A stretch of 60,000 nucleotides of DNA from Symsagittifera roscoffensis (Eukaryota; Xenacoelomorpha; Acoela; Convolutidae), in contig NC_087062.1 of NCBI RefSeq assembly GCF_963678635.1, positions 95,535,705-95,595,704 on the forward strand. Direction: 5' to 3'. Numbering within the stretch: the first letter of the stretch is position 1; the number at the start of each line of letters is the position of its first letter. The translations under genes were made by a program, and so were the position numbers. Below are positions 51,050 to 59,928 of this stretch, in pieces. A model generated the notes under the pieces. It was given only the letters and a program-made list of their open reading frames with translations. It ran no database searches and was not told the DNA's origin.

Positions 51050-51120
51050 TTGCAGTTGAACTAGCGGTTAGGATTAGTGGCTTTACTAACAAGACACGGG
51101 TTCGACTCCCGAAATGGGGA
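51050..51120 (+). pseudogene. Class C tRNA-Glu-derived copy
   Basis: 71 nt; TGAACTAGCGG form again. Confidence 0.65.
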
Positions 51121-51343
51121 ATCTATAAAAAAAATTAAAACTAATTTCTTTTTCCTATTAGATATTACGCTCAATTGAGTTCTTTGAGAGTTCTTTGAAG
51201 TTGTATAGGATACAAGAACTTAAATGTTGCAAAACTTCTTGGATCGATCAGAGCAGAAAACTTGTGCGTGTTTATCTTCAAACAGAAAAACGTGTCAAAT
51301 AGGCGCTCACTGTATTCGAAAAAAAAAACAATTAAACTTAATA

Positions 51344-51416
51344 TTGCAATTGGTCTAGCGGTTAGGATTAGTGGCTTCCACCAACAACACACGGGTTCGA
51401 CTCCTGGAAATATGAA
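51344..51416 (+). tRNA. tRNA-like with UCC anticodon, altered 3' end
   Basis: 73 nt; loop CTTCCAC (UCC); 3' GGAAATATGAA as at 50169. Confidence 0.4.
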
Positions 51417-51634
51417 ATCTATAAAAAAAAAATTTAAATTGATTTCTTTTTCCTATTAACTATTACGCTCAATCGAGTTCTTTAAGAGTTCTTTGAAGTT
51501 GTATAGGTTACAAGAACTTAAAATGTTGAAAAACTTCATGGAACGATCAGAGCAGAAAACTTTATCTTCAAACAGAAACACGTGCCAATTAAGCGCTCAC
51601 TGTATTCGAAAAAAAATCACATTTAATCTTGATA

Positions 51635-51706
51635 TTGCAGTTGGTCTAGCGGTTAGGATTTGTGGTTTTCAACAACAAGACACGGGTTCGACCCCCAAAT
51701 TGTGAA
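51635..51706 (+). tRNA. tRNA-Glu(UUC)-like, class B
   Basis: Loop TTTTCAA; box B GGTTCGACCCC; 3' AATTGTGA region poorly paired. Confidence 0.4.
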
Positions 51707-51934
51707 ATCTATAAAAAGGAATTTAAAATTAATTTCTTTTTCATATTAACTATTACGCTCAATTGAGTTCTTTGAGAGTTCTTTGAAGTTGTATAGGATA
51801 CAACAACTTAAAATGTTGCAAAAGTTCCTGGATTGATCAGAGCAGAAGACTTGTGCGTGTTTATCTTCAAATAGAAAAACGTGCCATTAAGGCGCTCACT
51901 TTATTCGAAAAAAAAAACACAGATAATATTAATA

Positions 51935-52006
51935 TCCCAGTTGGTCTAGCGGTCAGGATTAGTGGCGCTCACCCACAAGGCCTGGGTTCAACTCCTGGAC
52001 TGGGAA
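51935..52006 (+). tRNA. tRNA-Glu(CUC)-like, class A, U33 lost
   Basis: Acceptor intact; loop CGCTCAC (G33); box B GGTTCAACTCC; T stem keeps wobble pairs. Confidence 0.55.
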
Positions 52007-52227
52007 ATATATTAGTTTTTTAATTGATTTTTTCTTCTTTTAACTATAACGCTCAATTGACTTCTTTGAGAGTTCTTTGAAGTTGAAAAGGTTACAAGAA
52101 CTTAAAATGTTGAAAACTTCATGAATCGATCAGAGCAGAAAACCTATGCGTGTTTATCTTCAAACAGAAAAACGTGCCAATTAGGCGCTCACTGTATTCG
52201 AAAAAAAACTCACATTTAACCATGTTA

Positions 52228-52318
52228 TTGCAGTTGGTCTAGCTGTTAGGGTTGGTTCTAGCGTTCAGGACTTGTGGCTCTCACCCACAAGACCCGGGTT
52301 CGACTCCCGGATTGGGAA
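52228..52318 (+). pseudogene. Class E tRNA-Glu(CUC) copy
   Basis: 91 nt; outlying class E copy 11 kb from the others; TTGGTTCTAGCG second segment. Confidence 0.65.
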
Positions 52319-52537
52319 ATTTATTATTTTGTAATTGATTTTTTCTTCATATTAACTATTACGCTCAAGTGAGTTCTTTGAGAGTTCTTTGAAGTTGAAA
52401 AGGTTACAAGAACTTAAAATGTTGAAAACTTCATGAATCGATCAGAGCAGAAAACCTATGCGTGTTTATCTTCAAACAGAAAAACGTGCCAATTAAGCGC
52501 TCACGTATTCAAAAAAAAGTCACATTTAACCTTGATA

Positions 52538-52608
52538 ATGCAGTTGGTCTAGCAATTAGGATTTGTGGCTTTACTAAAAAGACACGGGTTCGACTCCCAA
52601 AATGGGAT
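52538..52608 (+). pseudogene. Class C tRNA-Glu-derived copy
   Basis: 71 nt; ATGCAGT; box A TGGTCTAGCAA; CTTTAC then TAAAA. Confidence 0.65.
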
Positions 52609-52831
52609 ATCTATAAAAAAAAATTAATTAATTTCTTTTTCCTGTTAACTATTACGTTCAATTGAGTTCTTTGAGAGTTCTTTGAAGTTGTATAGGATAC
52701 AAGAACTTGAAATGTTGCAAAATTTCTCGGATCGATCAGAGCAGAAAACTTGTGCGTGTTTATCTTCAAATAGAAAAACGTGCCGTTAGGGCGCTCACTT
52801 TATTCGAAAAAAATTAGAGATCACAATAATA

Positions 52832-52903
52832 TCCAAGTTGGTCTAGCGGTCAGGATTAGTAGCTCTCACCCACAAGGTTTGGGTTCGACTCCCGGACAGG
52901 GAC
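52832..52903 (+). tRNA. tRNA-Glu(CUC)-like, class A
   Basis: TCCAAGT/ACAGGGA acceptor with mismatches; stem GTAG; T stem TTGGG/CCCGG. Confidence 0.5.
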
Positions 52904-53114
52904 ATCTATAAATTTTTTAATTGATTTTTTCTTCCTATTAACTATTACGCTCAATTGAGTTCTTTAAGAGTTCTTTGAAGTTACAAGAAATTAAAATGTT
53001 GAAAAACTTCATGAATCGATCAGAGCAGAAAACGTGTGCGTGTTTATCTTCAAACAGAAAAAAGTGCCAATTGGGCGCTGACGTATTCGAAAAAAATCCT
53101 ATTTAACCTTGATA

Positions 53115-53185
53115 TTGCAGTTGGACTAGCGGTTAGGATTTGTGGCTTTACTAACAAGACACGGGTTCGACTCCCAAAATGGGGA
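53115..53185 (+). pseudogene. Class C tRNA-Glu-derived copy
   Basis: 71 nt; box A TGGACTAGCGG; AATGGGGA. Confidence 0.65.
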
Positions 53186-53406
53186 ATCTATAAAAAAAAA
53201 AATTAATTTCTTTTTCCTTTTAACTATTACGCTCAGTTAAGTTCTTTGAGAGATCTTTGAAGTTGTACAGGATACAAGAACTTAAAATGTTGCAAAACTT
53301 CTGGGATCGATCAGAGCAGAAAACCTGTGCGTGTTTATCTTCAAATAGAAAAACGTGCCAATAGTGCGCTCATTTTATTCGAAAAAAAACTCAGATAACA
53401 TTATTA

Positions 53407-53478
53407 TCGCCGTTGGTCCAGCGGTCATGATTTGTGGCTCTCGGCCACAAGGCCCGGGTTCGACTCCCGGATTGCAAA
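53407..53478 (+). tRNA. tRNA-Glu(CUC)-like, class A
   Basis: TCGCCGT start; loop CTCTCGG; anticodon and T stems pair; 3' ATTGCAA. Confidence 0.55.
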
Positions 53479-53690
53479 AACCTATTAATTTTTTGATTGA
53501 TTTTTTCTTCCTATTAACTATTACGCTCAATTGAGTTCTTTAAGAGTTCTTTGAAGTTACAAGAAATTAAAATGTTGAAAAACTTCATGAATCGATCAGA
53601 GCAGAAAACTTGTGCGTGTTTATCTTCAAACAGAAAAAAGTGCCAATTGGGCGCTGACGTATTCGAAAAAAATCCCATTTAACCTTGATA

Positions 53691-53761
53691 TTGCAGTTGG
53701 ACTAGCGGTTAGGATTTGTGGCTTTACTAACAAGACACGGGTTCGACTCCCAAAATGGGGA
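53691..53761 (+). pseudogene. Class C tRNA-Glu-derived copy
   Basis: 71 nt; duplicate of 53115. Confidence 0.65.
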
Positions 53762-53982
53762 ATCTATAAAAAAAAAAATTAATTTCTTTTTCCTTTTAAC
53801 TATTACGCTCAGTTAAGTTCTTTGAGAGATCTTTGAAGTTGTACAGGATACAAGAACTTAAAATGTTGCAAAACTTCTGGGATCGATCAGAGCAGAAAAC
53901 CTGTGCGTGTTTATCTTCAAATAGAAAAACGTGCCAATAGTGCGCTCATTTTATTCGAAAAAAAACTCAGATAACATTATTA

Positions 53983-54054
53983 TCGCAGTTGGTCCAGCGG
54001 TCATGATTTGTGGCACTCGGCCACAAGGCCCGGGTTCGACTCCCGGATTGCAAA
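53983..54054 (+). tRNA. tRNA-Glu(CUC)-like, class A, U33 lost
   Basis: TCGCAGT; loop CACTCGG has A33; T stem intact; 3' ATTGCAA. Confidence 0.5.
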
Positions 54055-54275
54055 AACCTATTAATTTTTTGATTGATTTTTTCTTCCTATTAACTATTAC
54101 GCTCAACTGAGTTCTTTAAGTGTTCTTTGAAGTTGTATAGGCTACAAGAACTTAAATTGTTGAAAACTTCATGAATCGATCAGTGCAGAAAACTTGTGCG
54201 TGTTTATCTTCAAATAGAAAAAAGTACCATTAAAGCGCTCATTTTATTCAAAAAAAAATACATATAACACTGTTA

Positions 54276-54347
54276 TCCCAGTTGGTCTAGCGGTCAGGAT
54301 TTGTAGCTTTCAACCACAAGGCCCGGGTTCGACTCCCGGATTGGAGA
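54276..54347 (+). tRNA. tRNA-Glu(UUC)-like on class A body
   Basis: TCCCAGT/ATTGGAG; loop CTTTCAA (UUC); A30:C40 mismatch only in the anticodon stem; T stem perfect. Confidence 0.6.
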
Positions 54348-54567
54348 ATCTATTAATTTTTTAATTGATTTTTTCTTCTTATTAACTATTACGCTCAATT
54401 GAGTTCTTCAAGAGTTCTTTCAAGTTGTATAGGTTACAAGAACTTAAAATGTTGAAAAACTTCATGAATCGATCAGAGCAGAAAATTTGTGCGTGATTAT
54501 CTTCAAACAGAAAAATGTGCCAATTAGGCGCTCACGTATTCGAAAAAAATTACATTCAACCTTGATA

Positions 54568-54638
54568 TTGCAGTTGGTCTAGCGGTTAGGATTTGTGGCT
54601 TTACTAGCAAGACACGGGTTCGACTCCCAAAATTGGAA
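54568..54638 (+). pseudogene. Class C tRNA-Glu-derived copy
   Basis: 71 nt; 3' AATTGGA. Confidence 0.65.
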
Positions 54639-54859
54639 ATCAATAAAAAAAAATGAAATCATTTTTTTTCCTTTTAACTCTTACGCTCAATTGAGTTCTT
54701 TGAGAGTTCTCTCAAGTTGTATAGGATACAATTACTTGAAATGTTGCAAAACTTCTTGGATCGATCAGAGCAGAAAACTTGTCCGTGTTTATCTTCAAAT
54801 AGAAAAAGGTGCCATTAATGCGCTCACAATATTCGAAAAAAATACAGATAAAATTGCTA

Positions 54860-54931
54860 TTCCAGTTGGTCTAGCGGTCAGGATTTGTGGCTCTCAACCA
54901 CAAGGCCCGGGTTCGACTCCCGGATTGGAAA
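54860..54931 (+). tRNA. tRNA-Glu(CUC)-like, class A
   Basis: TTCCAGT/ATTGGAA pairs through T2-A70, so the acceptor has only G-U irregularity; anticodon and T stems perfect; loop CTCTCAA. Close to intact. Confidence 0.8.
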
Positions 54932-55150
54932 ATCTATTAATTTTTTGATTGATTTTTTCTTCCTATTAACTATTACGCTCAATTGAGTTCTTTAAGTGTT
55001 CTTTGAAGTTGTACAGGCTACAAGAACTTAAATTGTTGAAAACTTCATGAATCGATCAGAGCAGAAAACTTGTGCGAGTTTATCTTCAAATAGAAAAAGG
55101 TGCCATTAATGCGCTCACAATATTCGAAAAAAATACAGATAACATTTATA

Positions 55151-55222
55151 TCCAAGTTGGTCTAGCGGTCAGGATTTGTGGCTCTCACCCACAAGGCCCG
55201 GGTTCGACTCCCGGATTAGAAA
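55151..55222 (+). tRNA. tRNA-Glu(CUC)-like, class A
   Basis: Anticodon and T stems perfect; acceptor TCCAAGT/ATTAGAA mismatched. Confidence 0.6.
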
Positions 55223-55442
55223 ATGTATTAATTTTTTGATTGATTTTTTCTTCCTTTTAACTATTACGTTCAATTGAGTTCTTTAAGTGTTCTTTGAAGT
55301 TGTATAGGCTACAAGAACATAAATTGTTGAAAACTTCATGAATCGATCAGAGCAGAAAACTTGTGCGTGTTTATCTTCAAATAGAAAAAAGTACCATTAA
55401 AGCGCTCATTTTATTCAAAAAAAAATACAGAAAACATTATTA

Positions 55443-55514
55443 TCCCAGTTGGTCTAGCGGTCAGGATTTGTAGCTCTCAACCACAAGGCCCGGGTTCGAC
55501 TACCGGATTGGAAA
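55443..55514 (+). tRNA. tRNA-Glu(CUC)-like, class A
   Basis: A30:C40; T stem TACCGG; 3' ATTGGAA. Confidence 0.55.
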
Positions 55515-55735
55515 ATCTAGTAATTTTTTAATTCATTTTTTCTTCCTATTAACTATTACGCTCAATTGACTTCTTCAAGAGTTCTTTCAAGTTGTGTAGG
55601 TTACAAGAACTTAAAATGTTGAAAAACTTCATGAAACGATCAGAGCAGAAAACTTGTGCGTGATTATCTTCAAACAGAAAAATGTGCCAATTAGGCGCTC
55701 ACGTATTCGAAACAAAATTACATTCAACCTTGATA

Positions 55736-55806
55736 TTGCAGTTGGTCTAGCGGTTAGGATTTGTGGCCTTACTAGCAAGACACGGGTTCGACTCCCAAAA
55801 TGGGAA
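55736..55806 (+). pseudogene. Class C tRNA-Glu-derived copy
   Basis: 71 nt; loop CCTTAC variant. Confidence 0.65.
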
Positions 55807-56028
55807 ATCTATAAAAAAAAATGAAATTAATTTTTTTTCCTTTTAACTCTTACGCTCAATTGAGTTCTTTGAGAATTCTCTCAAGTTGTATAGGATACAA
55901 TTACTTAAAATGTTGCAAAACTTCTTGGATCGATCAGAGCAGAAAACTTGTGCGTGTTTATCTTCAAATAGAAAAAGGTGCCATTAATGCGACCACAATA
56001 TTCGAAAAAAATACAGATAAAATTGATA

Positions 56029-56100
56029 TCCCAGTTGGTCTAGCGGTCAGGATTTGTGGCTCTAACCCACAAGGCTCTGGTTCGTCTCGCGGGCTGGGAA
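56029..56100 (+). tRNA. tRNA-Glu-like with CUA anticodon, class D
   Basis: Loop CTCTAAC (CUA) on a perfect TGTGG/CCACA stem; acceptor TCCCAGT/GCTGGGA pairs with one G-U. T arm is the class D form with mismatches. Confidence 0.55.
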
Positions 56101-56324
56101 AGCTATCAATTTTTCAATTGATTTTTTCTTCCTATTAACAATTACGCTCAATTGAGTTCTTTAACAGTTCTTTCAAGTTGTATAGGTTACAAGAACTTAA
56201 AATGTTGAAAAACTTCTTGGATCGATCAGAGCAGAAAACTTGTGCGTGTTTATCTTCAAACAGAAAAACGTGCAAATTAGGCGCTCACTGTTTTCGAAAA
56301 AAAAAATCACAATTAACCTTGATA

Positions 56325-56397
56325 TTGCACTTGGTCTAGCGGTTAGGATTAGTGGCTTTCACCAACAAGACACGGGTTCGACTCCCGGAAATATGAA
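56325..56397 (+). tRNA. tRNA-Glu(UUC)-like, altered 3' end
   Basis: 73 nt; TTGCACT; box B intact; 3' GGAAATATGAA. Confidence 0.4.
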
Positions 56398-56622
56398 ATC
56401 TATAAAAAAAAAAAAAATTAACTTCTTTTTACTATTAACTATTACGCTCAATTGAGTTCTTTGAGAGTTCTTTGAAGTTGTATAGGATACAAGAACTTAA
56501 AATGCCGCAAAACTTCTTGGATCGATCAGAGCAGAAAACTTGTGCCTGTTTATCTTCAAACAGAAAAACGTGCCAATTAGGCGCTCACTGTATTCGAAAA
56601 AAAATCACAATTAACCTTGATA

Positions 56623-56694
56623 TTGCAGTTGGTCTAGCGGTCAGGAGTTGAGGCTCTCACCCACAATGTCCCGGTTCGACTCCCGGACTGGGAA
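56623..56694 (+). tRNA. tRNA-Glu(CUC)-like, B/A chimera
   Basis: TTGCAGT start; stem TGAGG; loop CTCTCAC; T stem CCCGG/CCCGG mismatched in the middle; 3' ACTGGGA. Confidence 0.5.
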
Positions 56695-56917
56695 ATTTTT
56701 TTTTTTAGCTCAATTTTCAAAAAAAAACTGAAATATTTTCTCTATAAATATTTCGCTCAAATGTGTTCTTTGAAGCTGTATAGGATACAAGAACTTAAAA
56801 TGTTGAGATACTTCATGGATCGACCATAGTAGAAAACTTGTGCGCCTTTGCCTTCGAAAAGAAAAACGTGCCATTAAGGCGCTCACTTTATTTAAAAAAA
56901 TACAGATAAAATTATTA

Positions 56918-56989
56918 TCCCAGTTGGTCTAGCGGTCAGGATTAGTGGCGCTCACCCACAAGGCTTGGGTTCAACTCCTGGACTGGGAA
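56918..56989 (+). tRNA. tRNA-Glu(CUC)-like, class A, U33 lost
   Basis: Acceptor intact; loop CGCTCAC; box B GGTTCAACTCC. Confidence 0.55.
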
Positions 56990-57209
56990 ATCAATAAATG
57001 TTTTAATTGATTTTTTCTTCCTATTAACTTTTACGCTCAATTGAGTTCTTTAAGAGTTCTTTGAAGTTGTAAAGGTTACAAGAACTTGAAATGTTGCAAA
57101 ACTTCATGAATCGATCAGAGCAGAAAACTTGTGCGTGTTTATCTTCAAATAGAAAAAGGTGCCATTAATGCGCTCACAATATTCGAAAAAAACACAGATA
57201 AAATTGATA

Positions 57210-57281
57210 TCCCAGTTGGTCTAGCGTTCAGGATTTGTGGCTCTCACCCACAAGGCCCGGGTTCGACTCCCGGATTGGAAA
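57210..57281 (+). tRNA. tRNA-Glu(CUC)-like, class A
   Basis: Anticodon and T stems perfect; C2:A70 in the acceptor; T6 in the tail. Confidence 0.75.
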
Positions 57282-57501
57282 ATCTATTAATTTTTTGATT
57301 GATTTTTTCTTCCTTTTAACTATTACGCTCAATTGAGTTCTTTAAGTGTTCTTTGAAGTTGTACAGGCTACAAGATCTTAAATTGTTGAAAACTTCATGA
57401 ATCGATCAGAGCAGAAAACTTGTGCGTGTTTATCTTCAAATAGAAAAAGGTGCCATTAATGCGCTCACAATATTCGAAAAAAAATACAGATAAAATTGAT
57501 A

Positions 57502-57573
57502 TCCTAGTTGGTCTAGCGGTCAGGATTTGTGGCTCTCACCCACAAGGCCCGGGTTTGACTCCCGGATTGGAAA
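57502..57573 (+). tRNA. tRNA-Glu(CUC)-like, class A
   Basis: TCCTAGT start; box B GGTTTGACTCC; other stems pair; 3' ATTGGAA. Confidence 0.65.
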
Positions 57574-57796
57574 ATCTATTAATTTTTTGATTGATTTTTT
57601 TTTCTTTTAACTATTACGCTCAATTGACTTCTTTGAGAGTTCTTTGAAGTTGTATAGGTTACAAGAACTTAAAATGTTGAAAAACTTCATGAATCGATCA
57701 GAGCAGAAAACCTATGCGTGTTTATCTTCAAACAGAAAAACGTGCCAAATAGGCGCTCACTGTATTCGAAAAAAAAAATCATATTTAACGTTGATA

Positions 57797-57868
57797 TTGC
57801 AGTTGGTCAAGCGGTTAGGATTTGTGGCTTTCACCAACAAGACACGGGTTCGACTCCCGAAATGGGAA
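57797..57868 (+). tRNA. tRNA-Glu(UUC)-like, class B
   Basis: CAAGCGG box A; T stem CCCGA; 3' AATGGGA. Confidence 0.45.
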
Positions 57869-58088
57869 ATCAATCAATTTTTTAAATGATTTTTTCTTCC
57901 TATTAACTATTACGCGCAATTGAGTTCTTTAAGAGTTCTTTGAAGTTGTAAAGGTTACAAGAACTTAAAATGTTGAAAAACTTCATGAATCGATCAGAGC
58001 AGAAAACTTGTGCGTGTTTATCTTCAAATAGAAAAAGGTACCATTAAGGCGCTCACTTTATTCGAAAAAAACACAGTTAAAATTGTTA

Positions 58089-58158
58089 TCCCAGTTATTC
58101 TAGCGGGCAGTATTTAAGGCTCTCACCACAAGGCCCAGCTCGACTCCCAGACTGGGAA
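58089..58158 (+). pseudogene. tRNA-Glu(CUC) pseudogene, broken box A
   Basis: 70 nt; TATTCTAGCGG; two bases lost from the anticodon-T region; acceptor still TCCCAGT/ACTGGGA. Confidence 0.6.
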
Positions 58159-58379
58159 ATCTATCAATTTTTTAATTAATTTTTTCTTCCTATTAACTAT
58201 TACGCTCAATTAAGTTCTTTGAGAGTTCTTTGAAGTTGTATAGGACACAAAAACTTATAAGGTTGCAAAACTTCTTGGATCAATCAGAGCAGAAAACCTG
58301 TGCTTGTTTATCTTCAAACAGAAAAACCTGCCAATTAGGCGCTCACGTATTCGAAAAAAAGTCACATTTAACCTTGATA

Positions 58380-58450
58380 ATGCAGTTGGTCTGGCGATTA
58401 GGAATTGTGGCTTTACTAACAAGACACGGGTTCGTCTCCCAAAATGGGAA
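58380..58450 (+). pseudogene. Class C tRNA-Glu-derived copy
   Basis: 71 nt; ATGCAGT; box A TGGTCTGGCGA; box B GGTTCGTCTCC. Confidence 0.65.
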
Positions 58451-58674
58451 ATCTATAAAAAAAAATTAAATTAATTTCTTTTTCCTGTTAACTATTACGC
58501 TCAATTGAGTTCTTTGAGAGTTCTTTGAAATTGTATAGGATACAAGAACTTGAAATGTTGCAAAATTTCTTGGATCGATCAGAGCAGAAAACTTGTGCGT
58601 GTTTATTTTCAAATAGAAAAACGTGCCCTTAGGGCGCTCACTTTATTCGGAAAAAATTACAGATTATATTAATA

Positions 58675-58746
58675 TCCAAGTTGGTCTAGCGGTCAGGATT
58701 AGTAGCTCTCAACCACAAGGTTTGGGTTCGACTCCCGGACAGGGAA
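58675..58746 (+). tRNA. tRNA-Glu(CUC)-like, class A
   Basis: TCCAAGT/ACAGGGA; loop CTCTCAA; T stem TTGGG/CCCGG. Confidence 0.5.
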
Positions 58747-58972
58747 ATCTATAAATTTTTTAATTGATTTTTTCTTCCTATTAACTATTACGCTCAATTG
58801 AGTTCTTTAGGAGTTCTTTGAAGTTGTAAAGGTTACAAGAAATTAAAATGTTGAAAAACTTCATGAATCGATCAGAGCAGAAAACCTATGCGTGTTTATC
58901 TTCAAACAGAAAAATGTGCCAATTGGGCGCTGACGTATTCGAAAAAAAAATCACATTTAACCAACCTTGATA

Positions 58973-59043
58973 TTGCAGTTGGACTAGCGGTTAGGATTTG
59001 TGGCTTTACTAACAAGACACGGGTTCAACTCCCAAAATGGGAC
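58973..59043 (+). pseudogene. Class C tRNA-Glu-derived copy
   Basis: 71 nt; box A TGGACTAGCGG; box B GGTTCAACTCC. Confidence 0.65.
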
Positions 59044-59269
59044 ATCTATAAACAAAATTTAAATTAATTTCTTTTTCCTTTTAACTATTACGCTCAGTTA
59101 AGTTCTTTGAGAGTTCTTTGAAGTCGTACAGGATACAAGAACTTAAAATGTTGCAAAACTTCTTGGATCGATCAGAGCAGAAAACTTGTGCGTGTTTATC
59201 TTCAAACAGAAAAACGTGCAAATTAGGCGCTCACTGTATTCGAAAAAAAAATCACAATAAACCTTGATA

Positions 59270-59342
59270 TTGCAATTGGTCTAGCGGTTAGGATTAGTGG
59301 CTTTCACCAACAAGACACGGGTTCGACTCCCGGAAATATGAA
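59270..59342 (+). tRNA. tRNA-Glu(UUC)-like, altered 3' end
   Basis: 73 nt; TTGCAAT; 3' GGAAATATGAA, matching 56325. Confidence 0.4.
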
Positions 59343-59567
59343 ATCTATAAAAAAAATTAAAATTAACTTCTTTCTACTATTAACTATTACGCTCAATTGA
59401 GTTCTTTGAGAGTTCTTTGAAGTTGTTTAGGATACAAGAACTTAAAATGTTGCAAAACTTCTTGGATCGATCAGAGCAGAAAACTTGTGCCTGTTTATCT
59501 TCAAACAGAAAAACGTGCCAATTAGGCGCTCACTGTATTCGAAAAAAAATCACAATTAACCTTGATA

Positions 59568-59631
59568 TTGCAGTTGGTCTAGCGGTCAGGAGTTGAGGCT
59601 CTCACCCACAATGTCCCGGTTCGACTGGGAA
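59568..59631 (+). pseudogene. tRNA-Glu(CUC) pseudogene, T-arm deletion
   Basis: 64 nt; same as 56623 but 8 nt (GACTCCCG) lost between two GACT words, removing the 3' side of the T stem. Confidence 0.75.
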
Positions 59632-59856
59632 ATTTTTTTCTTTTAGCTCAATTTTCAAAAAAAAACTGAAATAATTTCTCTATAAATATTTCGCTCAAAT
59701 GTGTTCTTTGAAGCTGTATAGGATACAAGAACTTAAAATGTTGAGATACTTCATGGATCGACCATAGTAGAAAACTTGTGCGCCTTTGCCTTCGAAAAGA
59801 AAAACGTGCCATTAGGGCGCTCACTTTATTTTAAAAAATTACAGATAATATTATTA

Positions 59857-59928
59857 TCCCAGTTGGTCTAGCGGTCAGGATTAGTGGCGCTCACCCACAA
59901 GGCCTGGGTTCAACTCCTGGACTGGGAA
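59857..59928 (+). tRNA. tRNA-Glu(CUC)-like, class A, U33 lost
   Basis: Acceptor intact; loop CGCTCAC; box B GGTTCAACTCC with T stem CTGGG/CCTGG wobble. Confidence 0.55.

Larger units (their letters stand above)
52980..54110 (+). repeat. 576-bp two-unit duplication
   Basis: Copies at 53115 and 53407 recur at 53691 and 53983, 576 bp apart. Both second members carry loop ...CTCGG and box A TGGTCCAGCGG. Confidence 0.85.

Noticed and set aside
38-58469. Dozens of 60-124 aa reading frames with similar predicted proteins (MKLYRLQELKMLKNF type)
   Set aside because: They run from spacer through the tRNA body, recur only because the DNA repeats, change frame between units and match no domain I recognise. 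No evidence of protein selection.
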